Source of the DNA: Paenibacillus alginolyticus DSM 5050 = NBRC 15375
Lineage (GTDB): Bacteria > Bacillota > Bacilli > Paenibacillales > NBRC-103111
Length of the DNA stretch: 64,000 nt
Assembly: GCF_000422905.1 (NCBI RefSeq)
Contig: NZ_AUGY01000039.1
Location: forward strand, 1 to 64,000
Direction of reading: 5' to 3'
A program made the translations under genes and the position numbers. The notes beneath the pieces are model-generated. The model saw nothing but the letters and a program-made list of their open reading frames with translations, was not told the origin of the DNA and ran no database searches. Positions 7,023 to 17,800 of this stretch are shown piece after piece. Each line of letters opens with the position of its first letter. Positions within the stretch are counted from its first letter, which is position 1.

Positions 7023-10000
7023 ATGGTGCAAACAATAGATTCAAATCAGAATGTTAAATACTTTTTAGATGAACATACGGGCCAGGTTACAATTTCGGGG
7101 CAGCTTGCCACTTTTCGAGATATTGCATTTTTGAGTTATGCGCTAATTCAGCGAGGTGAAGCGGAGCGTGTATTGCCTGTACTGCGTTTGATGAACAGTG
7201 ATCAATTTAAGGGTAAGTTGGCACTAACGGATGCGGCGCTCCGGATATGGGCTTTCGGTGAATATCTCAAGGTAACGGAAGATCAGGATTTCAAATTGGA
7301 GATAGAAGGGATTATCGAGGATACCACCTTACTACTAGACAGCAATTGGCAAAAACCGCAGCCTCATTGGCTGCAGCACGGGAACGAAGGCATTTATTTG
7401 AGCCATTTAGCGATGTACTTCTCTGCGGTTCAAGCGAATATTCAGAACGGGGTTGGCGAGCGGGGTGTGCGTTTACTGAAGGCGATTCGTGAACTCGTCT
7501 TTGCCAGCTTCATTAAAGAGGGCCGAGTCATTAGCGAATTGGGTGATACAGCAATTCATGGGGATATCCTCACAGCAGCAATTCCATTCGGTATGCTGGG
7601 TATTGAAGACCGCATTTTAATCGAAGCGTTGTATAAATTGGAAGAAACACTCGTAAGTAAAGGGGTAAGATTTAAAGCTGGAGACACCTTTTATGGAGGC
7701 TGTGAGCGATCTGATCTTACCTGCCTGTTAGCGTGGTACTACGCTAAAAAAGGGGACACAGTTCGAGCAAAAGAACTGTTAACTCATGTAGAATCGCTTC
7801 GGAAGGAAAATGCGAAGCTGTATGAAGTAGAAGCTTCTACAGCCAAGGAGCCTTTATTGCTGGCTTATTGGTGTGAACATGCAGGGGAACCACCCGTCAG
7901 TACATGGGGTGGCGTACTGTTGGAGCTAGCACAGGCTGCGCTTATTTCAAGTGATGTCCGTAGTGAAAGCTTGGACAGCGTCACTCTGGTGCATCAACCA
8001 ACGGGTTACGATGACCCTTACGTCATCCTGCCTTACGAGCGGTTTCCTCGTCATCCCGAAGCGGGGGATTCGGTGCTTGTGCGCCTCCTGACTCAGCCTT
8101 TTCAGGCGAGTCAAGTAGTGACTGTGCAGGCCGCCGTTAATGGCATTCCGGCGGCCGAAGCCGTGACCGCCGTCATGAAAGTGACAGACGGCGGGGAAAA
8201 GGTCTGGGAAGCGCAGCTTGGCCCTTACCTCACAGGTGACGAGGTCAGCTATGCTTTTGCGCTTCAGAGCGGAAGCAAGTCGCTGAGTTCAGCGACTTAC
8301 AGCTTTCAAGTGCGGGCATGGACGGCGCTGGAGCGCGTCCATGAACTGTGCGAGAAGACGGATGGCTTCGTCGTCGAATTGGGTTACGGTGCGGAAGCCA
8401 CTCGCACCGCACAGCTATCTTTCCGCTCCGACGAGAGCGGCGCTATCAAGCTGACGTTCGCCGCAGACGGCGAACGCTTGCAGGGCGCGCCGGCGCAGCA
8501 GGCGGCGCTGGCGGTTGGACGCGCACGGCTGGAAGCCGAGGTGCGCGGAGGCAAGCTTGCGCTCGCGCTGCGCAGCACGGAGGGCGTGCTGATGGAGGGC
8601 TTCGCCGCCGAAGGGAAGCCGCTTATCGAGGCTTTAACCGACGGCTCGGGAAGCCTGCATAAGCTTCGCTTGAATTTGCGTACGAGACCGGAGCATCGCT
8701 GGTTCGGCATGGGGGAACGCTTTTCCCATTATGAATATTCGGGTCATGAAGTCGATCAATATGTGTACAATCAGTATCGGGATCAAGGTTTGAAGACTTA
8801 CATGCCTGTTCCTTTTGCCATATCTTCTGGCGGCTATGCGATTTTCGTGGACACGGCTCTTTACTCGACCTTCCGCTTTCATACGCGCTTATCTGATCTT
8901 GTTGAAGTGGAAGCGGACGTGTCGCAGGCAAATCAACAGCTGGTTGCCTATTTATTTGCGGAGGATCCGCTCGCGATGGTCGGACAGTTTACCCAGTTAT
9001 CAGGCAAACCTGTATTGCCGCCGAAGTGGTCGTTTGGACCATGGATGTCGAGCAATAACTGGGATTCCCAGGCTGAGGTTTTGAAACAGGCCGAGCTAAC
9101 AGCGAAGTATCAGATCCCGTCCACGGTGTTAGTTATAGAGCAATGGAGTGACGAGGCGACGTTCTATATTTTTAACGATGCGCAGTACACTGTCAAAGAC
9201 GGTAATCAACCGTTTCGCTATGAGGAATTCCAGTTCCCGGAATGGGGCAGATGGCCGAATCCGAAGGGAATGGTTGAAGAGCTGCATGAGCAGGGTTTGA
9301 AGGTGCTGTTATGGCAAATACCCATTCATAAACATATGTATGGCGTGGCTCACGGTCAGCGCGATCAGGATGAAATTACACTGCTTGAGCAAGGTTACGG
9401 TGTGAAAACGGCAGATGGGGAACCGTATACATTGCCTTATAACTGGTTCAAGGATTGTCATATTCTTGACTTTACGAATCCAGAAGCGGCGAAATGGTGG
9501 TTTAATAAACGCCAATACCTCGCAGATGAAATCGGTGTGGATGGTTTTAAAACCGATGGCGGCGAGTTCGTGTTCGGTCACGATTTGCAGTTCTATGACG
9601 GCTCTACAGGACGCGAAATGCGCAATCTGTATCCGAATTTGTACGTGGGCAGCTATTACGATTTCATCCAGAAATATGCCAAAGACGGAGGCATTACCTT
9701 TAGCCGGGCGGGCTATACTGGAGCGCAGAGTTACCCAATGCACTGGGCTGGCGACGAGCGCTCGACCTTCCAAGCCTTCCGCTCTTCGATGATTGCCGGG
9801 TTATCCAGCAGTATGTCGGGCATCCCGTTCTGGGGCTGGGATTTGGGTGGCTTTCATGGCGACATTCCGACGGCGGAGCTGTTTATAAGATCCGCCCAAA
9901 TGGCCGCGTTTTGCCCGGTGATGCAGTATCATGCCGAAACGAAAGGCGAGTTCAACCAAGACCGAACGCCGTGGAACATTGCTGAACGAACAAATCAGCC

Positions 10001-10736
10001 TCTTGTTATCGATTTATACAAAAGGTACGCGGACATTCGGATGAACTTATTGCCTTACATCTATGATCAAGCGATTCGTACCAGCCGAACGGGGCTGCCT
10101 ATGATGCGTGCAATGTCCCTTCAATTTCCATCTGATCCGCATTGCACCGAAATGATTAGTGAGTACATGTTCGGAGAATGCTTGCTGGTCGCGCCCGTTA
10201 CGGAGGAGGGTCATGGTGCTAAAGAGATTTATTTCCCGGAAGGGTCCTGGTTATCTTTGTTCGATCAGGAAGAGGTCCAAGGTCCTTGCCTAATGAAAGT
10301 TGCTGCACCTTTGGAAACCATCCCTGTTTATCAGAAACAGGATAGTGTCATTGCGCTAAATTTGGCTGAGAATTTTTCACTTGGCGATCATGTGGGCAAT
10401 AGCGTAAACAGCTATGAGCATTTATGTTTCCGAGTTTATGTTGTGGGTGAACTGCAGGCAGAGTTTGAGGATGACCTAGGCAATCGTGTGAACATTTCAG
10501 CAAAAAGAGTCAGTGGTCAGGTTCGTTTGCACTGGTCAAGCAGTCCTAGTCATAATCAAGCAATAACCTTTATTTTACATCAACCGGATGGTGTATCCAC
10601 CGTTTCAAGTTCAGAAACGGAACTGTCACCAGTCGATCATATGGAACATCTGCTTCCTGGTCATTATTTGAATAGACACAAGAATCTACTTATAACTGTC
10701 CAGGAACCGGCAGGAAGTCTGGTGATAGCGCAGTGA
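7023..10736 (+). CDS. Cytosolic GH31 alpha-glucosidase-family enzyme with GH15-like N-terminal domain; candidate cycloalternan-degrading enzyme
   Basis: ATG 7023 follows a perfect AGGAGG, giving 1237 residues; an in-frame TTG at 6969 lies inside a hairpin and is rejected. No signal peptide is present. Residues 1-315 are all-helical and share a pattern with the GH15-like protein at 45136 (IPFG..., FYGG, LAWYYAKKGD). Residues 320-435 resemble the N-terminal beta domain of CtsY. The GH31 barrel follows, with nucleophile D845 in GFKTDGGE and acid/base D911 in WAGDERS. Its closest relative in this window is CtsY (shared EQWSDE-TFYIFNDA). Because it is cytosolic and lies in the importer operon, I infer that it opens imported cycloalternan, as the GH31 cycloalternan hydrolase does in Listeria. 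A GC-rich Ala-rich stretch spans about 8300-8650. Confidence 0.82.
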   Translation: MVQTIDSNQNVKYFLDEHTGQVTISGQLATFRDIAFLSYALIQRGEAERVLPVLRLMNSDQFKGKLALTDAALRIWAFGEYLKVTEDQDFKLEIEGIIEDTTLLLDSNWQKPQPHWLQHGNEGIYLSHLAMYFSAVQANIQNGVGERGVRLLKAIRELVFASFIKEGRVISELGDTAIHGDILTAAIPFGMLGIEDRILIEALYKLEETLVSKGVRFKAGDTFYGGCERSDLTCLLAWYYAKKGDTVRAKELLTHVESLRKENAKLYEVEASTAKEPLLLAYWCEHAGEPPVSTWGGVLLELAQAALISSDVRSESLDSVTLVHQPTGYDDPYVILPYERFPRHPEAGDSVLVRLLTQPFQASQVVTVQAAVNGIPAAEAVTAVMKVTDGGEKVWEAQLGPYLTGDEVSYAFALQSGSKSLSSATYSFQVRAWTALERVHELCEKTDGFVVELGYGAEATRTAQLSFRSDESGAIKLTFAADGERLQGAPAQQAALAVGRARLEAEVRGGKLALALRSTEGVLMEGFAAEGKPLIEALTDGSGSLHKLRLNLRTRPEHRWFGMGERFSHYEYSGHEVDQYVYNQYRDQGLKTYMPVPFAISSGGYAIFVDTALYSTFRFHTRLSDLVEVEADVSQANQQLVAYLFAEDPLAMVGQFTQLSGKPVLPPKWSFGPWMSSNNWDSQAEVLKQAELTAKYQIPSTVLVIEQWSDEATFYIFNDAQYTVKDGNQPFRYEEFQFPEWGRWPNPKGMVEELHEQGLKVLLWQIPIHKHMYGVAHGQRDQDEITLLEQGYGVKTADGEPYTLPYNWFKDCHILDFTNPEAAKWWFNKRQYLADEIGVDGFKTDGGEFVFGHDLQFYDGSTGREMRNLYPNLYVGSYYDFIQKYAKDGGITFSRAGYTGAQSYPMHWAGDERSTFQAFRSSMIAGLSSSMSGIPFWGWDLGGFHGDIPTAELFIRSAQMAAFCPVMQYHAETKGEFNQDRTPWNIAERTNQPLVIDLYKRYADIRMNLLPYIYDQAIRTSRTGLPMMRAMSLQFPSDPHCTEMISEYMFGECLLVAPVTEEGHGAKEIYFPEGSWLSLFDQEEVQGPCLMKVAAPLETIPVYQKQDSVIALNLAENFSLGDHVGNSVNSYEHLCFRVYVVGELQAEFEDDLGNRVNISAKRVSGQVRLHWSSSPSHNQAITFILHQPDGVSTVSSSETELSPVDHMEHLLPGHYLNRHKNLLITVQEPAGSLVIAQ

Positions 10737-11359
10737 TTTTGTTCGGGTTCCCTCACTGTGGAGATTACACAAAGTCGTACCTTACTTGGAGCAGTGGCTT
10801 ACCCGCTCGTGTTAGGTTTCAATGTGTTGAACTGAGTCAAGCCCGATTATCCATGCGCGAGGTTTCCTCTGAACTGTGGGAGCAAGCTCTGCACGAGACC
10901 TGTCAATACGTCAAACAGCAACTGATGCCTGGTGAAGAATATGTGTTTATCGGTCACTGCTGGGGCAGCTTGCTTGCCTTTGAGGCCAGTCATCGCTTGA
11001 AAGCAGAAGGAATCGCTGAGCCACGGCACTTATTTCTATCTGGCTGCAGTGCCCCTCATCTTATTCGGCCTCGCGGTTTACCGAATGGCATGCAGGGGGA
11101 AGTATCCGCGTTTGGCTGCCAGCCTGTGGACGAATATCGTACGCCATTTAATCGAGAGCCGCTTCGTGCTAGATTCAGTGTTTTTACAGGTAAGAAGGAT
11201 GAGCATGCGTTAGTTGATCATTTGTCGGAGTGGAGTCGTTATACGGCGAAAATATGCGATGTGCACGTTTGTGAAGGCGATCATCGTTACTGGCAATCGG
11301 ATCCAAACAAATGGCTGCAGCTCGCACAGACGATTGTGGAAAGGGAATATCTGATTTAA
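10733..11359 (+). CDS. Thioesterase-fold alpha/beta hydrolase with Cys nucleophile
   Basis: GTG 10733 overlaps the GH31 stop as GTGA, so it is translationally coupled. The 208-residue protein resembles type II thioesterases (GrsT/RifR family): an N-terminal FGFPHCG, the nucleophile elbow, an LFLSGCSAPH stretch, and a C-terminal aspartate and histidine. The usual GHSxG is GHCWGS here, placing Cys76 where Ser is expected. The likely triad is C76-D156-H184 (FTGKKDEHA, EGDHRYW). No peptide or polyketide synthase gene is nearby, so the classic editing role does not fit. It might remove an acyl group from an imported sugar or protect the pathway, but this is speculation. Confidence 0.7.
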   Translation: MILFGFPHCGDYTKSYLTWSSGLPARVRFQCVELSQARLSMREVSSELWEQALHETCQYVKQQLMPGEEYVFIGHCWGSLLAFEASHRLKAEGIAEPRHLFLSGCSAPHLIRPRGLPNGMQGEVSAFGCQPVDEYRTPFNREPLRARFSVFTGKKDEHALVDHLSEWSRYTAKICDVHVCEGDHRYWQSDPNKWLQLAQTIVEREYLI

Positions 11360-11365
11360 TCTTAC

Positions 11366-11398
11366 GGCGGTCGCGATTGAATAGGATTCGTGGCCGCC
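11366..11398 (+). other. mRNA hairpin upstream of ctsY
   Basis: GGCGGTCGCGA (11366-11376) can pair with TCGTGGCCGCC (11388-11398) over 11 bp including two G-T pairs. No T-run follows, so this looks more like an RNA-processing or stability element than a terminator. I see no convincing separate promoter between it and ctsY. Confidence 0.45.
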
Positions 11399-11523
11399 TA
11401 ATATTGAAAGGGGGGGATGCTTGGAGCAGTGCATACTAGGTCAGGAAAAATAGTTGTTGGAGCTTTTAAGTCATTCATGTTCATGCTTGGCAAACAAATT
11501 TCGGTACGAAAGGGGAAACTTTT

Positions 11524-14500
11524 ATGAATGTAAGGAAATTATTAGGCCCATTCCGATTTTCTCTCTCTTTTTTGCTCTGTTTCTGTCTCTTCGTCCCCTC
11601 TATTTATGCCATTGACGGTGTTTATCATGCGCCATACGGAATTGATGATCTGTACGAGATTCAAGCGACGGAACGGAGTCCAAGAGATCCCGTTGCAGGC
11701 GACACTGTGTATATCAAGATAACAACGTGGCCCATTGAATCAGGACAAACGGCTTGGGTGACCTGGACGAAAAATGGTGTCAATCAAGCGGCTGTCGGAG
11801 CAGCTTTCAAATACAATAGCGGCAACAACACCTATTGGGAAGCGAACCTTGGCACTTTTGCAAAAGGGGATGTGATCAGCTATACCGTTCATGGCAACAA
11901 GGATGGCGCGAATGAGAAGATTGGTGGACCTTTTACTTTTACTGTAACGGGGTGGGAATCCGTAAGCAGTGTCAGCTCCATCACGAATAACACGAACCGT
12001 GTTGTGCTGAATGCGGTGCCGAATACAGGCACATTGACGCCAAAGATCAACCTTTCCTTTACTGCGGATGATGTCCTCCGCGTACAGGTTTCTCCAACCG
12101 GAACTGGAACGTTAAGCAGCGGGCTTAGTAATTACACGGTTTCGGATACCGCTTCAACCACTTGGCTGACAACTTCCAAGCTGAAGGTGAAGGTGGATAA
12201 GAATCCTTTTAAGCTTAGTGTGTATAAGCCTGATGGAACGACGCTGATTGCCAGTCAATATGACAGCACCACAAATCGCAACATTGCCTGGTTAACCAAT
12301 GGCAGTACCATTATCGACAAAGTAGAGGATCATTTCTATTCACCGGGTTCCGAGGAGTTTTTTGGCTTTGGCGAGCATTACAACAACTTCCGCAAACGCG
12401 GATATGATGTGGACACCTATGTATTCAATCAGTATAAGAATCAAAATGACCGCACCTACATGGCAATTCCTTTCATGCTTAACAGCAGTGGATATGGCAT
12501 CTTCGTAAATTCAACCTATTATTCCAAGTTCCGCTTGGCAACCGAACGCACCGATATGTTCAGCTTTACGGCTGATACAGGGGGGAGTGCCGCCTCGACG
12601 CTGGATTATTATTTCATTTACGGAAATGATTTGAAAAATGTGGTGGGTAACTACACTAACATTACCGGTAAGCCAACAGCGCTGCCGAAATGGGCCTTCG
12701 GGTTATGGATGTCGGCTAACGAGTGGGATCGTCAAACCAAGGTGAATACAGCTATCAATAATGCGAATACCAACAATATTCCGGCAACGGCTGTAGTGCT
12801 TGAACAGTGGAGTGATGAGAATACGTTTTATATTTTCAATGATGCTACTTATACGCCTAAAACGGGCAGCGCTGCGCATGCCTATTCCGATTTCACCTTC
12901 CCGACAACAGGGAGATGGACGGATCCAAAAGCGATGGCAGACAATGTGCATAACAATGGGATGAAGCTGGTGCTCTGGCAGGTCCCTATTCAGAAATGGA
13001 CTTCAACGCCATATACCCAGAAAGATAATGATGAAGCTTATATGACGGCTCAGAATTATGCCGTTGGCAACGGCAGCGGAGGCCAGTACCGGATCCCTTC
13101 AGGACAATGGTTCGAGAACAGTTTGCTGCTTGATTTTACGAATACAGCCGCCAAAAACTGGTGGATGTCTAAACGCGCTTATCTGTTTGATGGTGTGGGT
13201 ATCGACGGCTTCAAAACAGATGGCGGGGAAATGGTATGGGGTCGCTCAAATACCTTCTCAAACGGTAAGAAAGGCAATGAAATGCGCAATCAATACCCAA
13301 ATGAGTATGTGAAAGCCTATAACGAGTACGCGCGCTCGAAGAAAGCTGATGCGGTCTCCTTTAGCCGCTCCGGCACGCAAGGCGCACAGGCGAATCAAAT
13401 ATTCTGGTCCGGTGACCAAGAGTCGACATTTGGCGCATTTCAACAAGCTGTGAATGCAGGGCTTACAGCAAGTATGTCTGGCGTACCTTATTGGAGCTGG
13501 GATATGGCTGGGTTCACAGGCACTTATCCAACGGCGGAGTTGTACAAACGGGCTACCGAAATGGCTGCTTTTGCACCAGTCATGCAGTTTCATTCCGAGT
13601 CTAACGGCAGCTCTGGTATCAACGAGGAACGTTCTCCATGGAATGCGCAAGCGCGTACAGGCGACAATACGATCATTAGCCATTTTGCCAAATATACGAA
13701 TACGCGCATGAATTTGCTTCCTTATATTTATAGCGAAGCGAAAATGGCAAGTGATACTGGCGTTCCCATGATGCGCGCCATGGCGCTTGAATATGGGGCG
13801 GACACGAACACGTACGGTTTGACGCAGCAGTATATGTTCGGGGGTAATTTGCTTGTTGCTCCTGTTATGAATCAGGGAGAAACAAACAAGAGTATTTATC
13901 TTCCGCAGGGGGATTGGATCGATTTCTGGTTCGGTGCTCAACGTCCTGGAGGTCGAACAATCAGCTACACGGCCGGCATCGACGATCTCCCGGTTTTTGT
14001 GAAGTCTGGCAGCATTCTTCCTTTGAATTTGAACGCGCAATATCAAGTTGGCGGGACCATTGGCAACAGCTTAACGAACTATACGAATCTGACGTTCCGC
14101 ATTTATCCGCTTGGGACAACAACGTATGACTGGAATGATGATATTGGCGGTTCGGTGAGAACCATAACGTCTACAGAGCAATATGGGTTGAATACAGAAA
14201 CCGTGACTGTTCCAGCGATTAATTCTACCAAGACATTGCAAGTGTTTACGACGAAGCCTTCCTCTGTAACGGTGGGTGGTTCTGCGATGACAGAGTACAG
14301 TACTTTAACCGCCTTAACAGGAGCGTCGACAGGCTGGTACTATGACACTATACAGAAATTCACTTACGTCAAGCTTGGTTCAAGTGCATCTGTTCAATCC
14401 GTTGTGCTAAATGGCGTCAATAAGGTGGAATATGAAGCGGAATTCGGCCTGCAAAGCGGCGTTTCAACGAACACGAACCATACGGGTTATACAGGTACAG

Positions 14501-14805
14501 GATTTGTGGACGGCTTTGAGACACTTGGAGACAATGTAGCTTTTGATGTTTCTGTCAAAGCCGCAGGTACTTATACGATGAAGGTTCGGTATTCATCCGG
14601 TGCAGGCAATGGCTCAAGAGCCATCTATGTGAATAATACAAAAGTGACGGACCTTGCTTTACCGCAAACAACAAACTGGGATACATGGGGGACTGCTACG
14701 GTTAGTGTCTCGCTGAGTGCTGGTCTCAACACGGTGAAAGTCAGCTATGATGCAACCAGTTCACTCGGCATTAATCTCGATAACATAGCAATCGTAGAGC
14801 AATAA
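11524..14805 (+). CDS. ctsY: 3-alpha-isomaltosyltransferase (cycloalternan-forming)
   Basis: A 1093-residue secreted GH31 enzyme. The signal peptide ends at about SIYA-I30. A beta domain at about 31-140 precedes the GH31 region, with nucleophile D566 (GFKTDGGE) and acid/base D631 (WSGDQES). A CBM35-like module at about 970-1093 contains NTNHTGYTGTGFVDG. Length and sequence match what I remember of the Bacillus globisporus C11/N75 CtsY protein. In that system the enzyme moves an isomaltosyl unit from the product of CtsZ to the 3-position of another chain and then closes the ring, giving the cyclic tetrasaccharide with alternating alpha-1,3 and alpha-1,6 links. ctsZ follows directly. Confidence 0.93.
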   Translation: MNVRKLLGPFRFSLSFLLCFCLFVPSIYAIDGVYHAPYGIDDLYEIQATERSPRDPVAGDTVYIKITTWPIESGQTAWVTWTKNGVNQAAVGAAFKYNSGNNTYWEANLGTFAKGDVISYTVHGNKDGANEKIGGPFTFTVTGWESVSSVSSITNNTNRVVLNAVPNTGTLTPKINLSFTADDVLRVQVSPTGTGTLSSGLSNYTVSDTASTTWLTTSKLKVKVDKNPFKLSVYKPDGTTLIASQYDSTTNRNIAWLTNGSTIIDKVEDHFYSPGSEEFFGFGEHYNNFRKRGYDVDTYVFNQYKNQNDRTYMAIPFMLNSSGYGIFVNSTYYSKFRLATERTDMFSFTADTGGSAASTLDYYFIYGNDLKNVVGNYTNITGKPTALPKWAFGLWMSANEWDRQTKVNTAINNANTNNIPATAVVLEQWSDENTFYIFNDATYTPKTGSAAHAYSDFTFPTTGRWTDPKAMADNVHNNGMKLVLWQVPIQKWTSTPYTQKDNDEAYMTAQNYAVGNGSGGQYRIPSGQWFENSLLLDFTNTAAKNWWMSKRAYLFDGVGIDGFKTDGGEMVWGRSNTFSNGKKGNEMRNQYPNEYVKAYNEYARSKKADAVSFSRSGTQGAQANQIFWSGDQESTFGAFQQAVNAGLTASMSGVPYWSWDMAGFTGTYPTAELYKRATEMAAFAPVMQFHSESNGSSGINEERSPWNAQARTGDNTIISHFAKYTNTRMNLLPYIYSEAKMASDTGVPMMRAMALEYGADTNTYGLTQQYMFGGNLLVAPVMNQGETNKSIYLPQGDWIDFWFGAQRPGGRTISYTAGIDDLPVFVKSGSILPLNLNAQYQVGGTIGNSLTNYTNLTFRIYPLGTTTYDWNDDIGGSVRTITSTEQYGLNTETVTVPAINSTKTLQVFTTKPSSVTVGGSAMTEYSTLTALTGASTGWYYDTIQKFTYVKLGSSASVQSVVLNGVNKVEYEAEFGLQSGVSTNTNHTGYTGTGFVDGFETLGDNVAFDVSVKAAGTYTMKVRYSSGAGNGSRAIYVNNTKVTDLALPQTTNWDTWGTATVSVSLSAGLNTVKVSYDATSSLGINLDNIAIVEQ

Positions 14806-14811
14806 AAAATC

Positions 14812-14830
14812 GGGAGGGCAAATCCCTCCC
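14812..14830 (+). terminator. Strong hairpin between ctsY and ctsZ
   Basis: GGGAGGG (14812-14818), loop CAAAT, then CCCTCCC (14824-14830), followed by TTAATTT. The seven-pair GC stem could stop part of the transcripts or protect the ctsY 3' end, setting the CtsY:CtsZ ratio. Confidence 0.55.
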
Positions 14831-14860
14831 TTAATTTCCAATCGAAAGGGAGTATCATTA

Positions 14861-17800
14861 ATGAGTCTACCAAACAAAGAAATTCCACGTATCCTTGCTT
14901 TTTTTACAGTGTTTACGTTGTTTGGTTCAACCCTTACCTTGCTTCCTGTTTCGCCTGCACATGCCTATGTCAGCAGCCTAGGGAATCTCATTTCTTCGAG
15001 TGTCACCGGAGATACCTTGACGCTAACCGTTGATAACGGTGCGGAGCCGAGTGATGACCTTTTAATAGTTCAAGCGGTGCAAAACGGTATTTTGAAGGTG
15101 GATTATCGTCCAAACAGCATAGCGCCGAGCGCACAGACGCCGATGCTCGATCCTAACAAAACTTGGTCAGCTGTAGGAGCTACGATTAATACGACAGCCA
15201 ATCCAATGACCATCACGACCTCCAATATGAAGATTGAAATTACCAAGAACCCGGTGCGAATGACGGTCAAAAAGGCTGATGGCACTACGCTATTCTGGGA
15301 ACCAACAGGCGGAGGGGTATTCTCAGACGGTGTGCGTTTCCTTCATGCCACAGGGGATAATATGTATGGCATCCGGAGCTTCAATGCTTTTGATAGCGGG
15401 GGTGACCTGCTGCGGAATTCGTCCAATCATGCCGCCCATGCAGGTGAGCAGGGAGATTCCGGTGGTCCGCTTATTTGGAGTACGGCAGGATATGGATTAT
15501 TAGTCGATAGCGATGGCGGCTACCCCTATACAGATAGCACAACCGGTCAAATGGAGTTTTATTATGGCGGGACCCCTCCTGAGGGACGTCGTTATGTGAA
15601 ACAAAACGTGGAGTATTATATTATGCTCGGAAACCCCAAGGAAATTATGACTGACGTAGGGGAAATCACGGGGAAACCGCCTATGCTGCCTAAGTGGTCG
15701 CTTGGTTTCATGAACTTTGAGTGGGATACGAATCAAACGGAATTTACGAATAATGTGGATACGTATCGTGCCAAGAATATCCCCATAGATGCTTACGCCT
15801 TCGACTATGACTGGAAAAAGTACGGGGAAACCAACTATGGTGAATTTGCGTGGAATACGACTAATTTCCCTTCTGCTTCAACGACTTCTTTAAAGTCAAC
15901 AATGGATGCTAAGGGCATCAAAATGATCGGAATTACGAAACCCCGCATCGTTACGAAGGATGCTTCTGCGAATGTGACGACCCAAGGGACGGACGCGACA
16001 AACGGTGGTTACTTTTATCCGGGCCATAACGAGTATCAAGATTATTTCATTCCCGTAACTGTACGCAGTATCGACCCTTATAATGCTAGCGAACGTTCCT
16101 GGTTTTGGAGTCATTCCATTGATGCGCTTAATAAAGGGATCGTTGGTTGGTGGAATGACGAGACGGATAAAGTATCTTCGGGTGGAGCGTCATATTGGTT
16201 TGGCAATTTCACAACAGGCCACATGTCTCAGACGATGTACGAAGGGGGGCGGGCTTACACGAGTGGAGCGCAGCGTGTGTGGCAAACGGCTAGAACTTTC
16301 TACCCAGGTGCCCAGCGGTATGCGACTACGCTTTGGTCTGGCGATATTGGCATTCAATACAATAAAGGCGAACGGATCAACTGGGCTGCCGGGATGCAGG
16401 AACAAAGGGCAGTTATGCTATCCTCCGTGAACAATGGCCAGGTGAAATGGGGCATGGATACCGGCGGATTCAATCAGCAGGATGGCACGACGAACAATCC
16501 GAATCCCGATTTATACGCTCGGTGGATGCAGTTCAGTGCCCTGACGCCTGTTTTCCGAGTTCATGGGAACAACCATCAGCAGCGCCAGCCATGGTACTTC
16601 GGATCGACGGCAGAGGAAGCTTCCAAAGAAGCTATTCAGCTGCGGTATTCCTTGATTCCTTATATGTATGCCTACGAGAGAAGTGCTTACGAGAATGGGA
16701 ATGGGCTCGTTCAACCATTGATGCAAGCCTATCCGACAGATGCGGCCGTCAAAAATTACACGGATGCTTGGATGTTTGGTGACTGGCTGCTGGCTGCACC
16801 TGTGGTAGATAAACAACAGACGAGTAAGGATATCTATTTACCGTCTGGGTCATGGATTGACTATGCGCGAGGCAATGCCATAACTGGCGGTCAAACCATC
16901 CGATATTCGGTTAATCCGGACACGTTGACAGATATGCCTCTCTTTATTAAAAAAGGTGCCATTATTCCAACACAGAAAGTACAGGATTACGTAGGGCAGA
17001 CTTCCGTCACTTCCGTTGATGTGGATGTGTTTCCGGATACGAAGCAGTCGAGTTTTACGTACTACGATGATGATGGCGCCAGTTATAACTATGAGAGCGG
17101 CACTTATTTTAAGCAAAATATGACTGCGCAGGATAATGGGTCAGGCTCGTTAAGTTTTACATTAGGAGCGAAGAGCGGCAGTTACACGCCGGCTCTCCAA
17201 TCCTATATCGTTAAGCTGCACGGTTCTGCTGGAACTTCTGTTACGAATAACAGCACTGCTATGACATCTTATGCAAGCTTGGAAGCATTAAAAGCTGCCG
17301 CTGGGGAAGGTTGGGCGACTGGGAAGGACATCTATGGGGATGTCACCTATGTGAAAGTGACGGCAGGTACAGCTTCTTTTAAATCTATTGCTGTTACAGG
17401 TGTTGCTGCCGTGAGCGCTATTTCTTCGCAGTACGAAGCTGAGGATGCATCGCTTTCTGGCAATTCGGTTGCAGCAAAGGCGTCTATAAACACCAATCAT
17501 ACCGGATATACGGGAACTGGATTTGTAGATGGTTTGGGTAATGATGGCGCTGGGGTCACCTTCTATCCAAAGTTGAAAACTGGCGGTGACTATACTGTTT
17601 CTTTACGTTATGCGAATGCTTCAGGCACGGATAAGACTGTCAGTATTTTTGTTAATGGAAAAAGAGTGAAGTCCACCTCGCTCGCTAATCTCGCAAATTG
17701 GGACACTTGGTCTACGCAATCCGAGACACTGCCTTTGACGGCAGGTGTGAATGTTGTGACCTACAAATATTACTCCGATGCGGGAGATACGGGCAATGTT

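Noticed and set aside
13258-14046. Minus-strand open frame of 262 codons inside ctsY
   Set aside because: Shadow of the well-supported ctsY gene; composition not protein-like.
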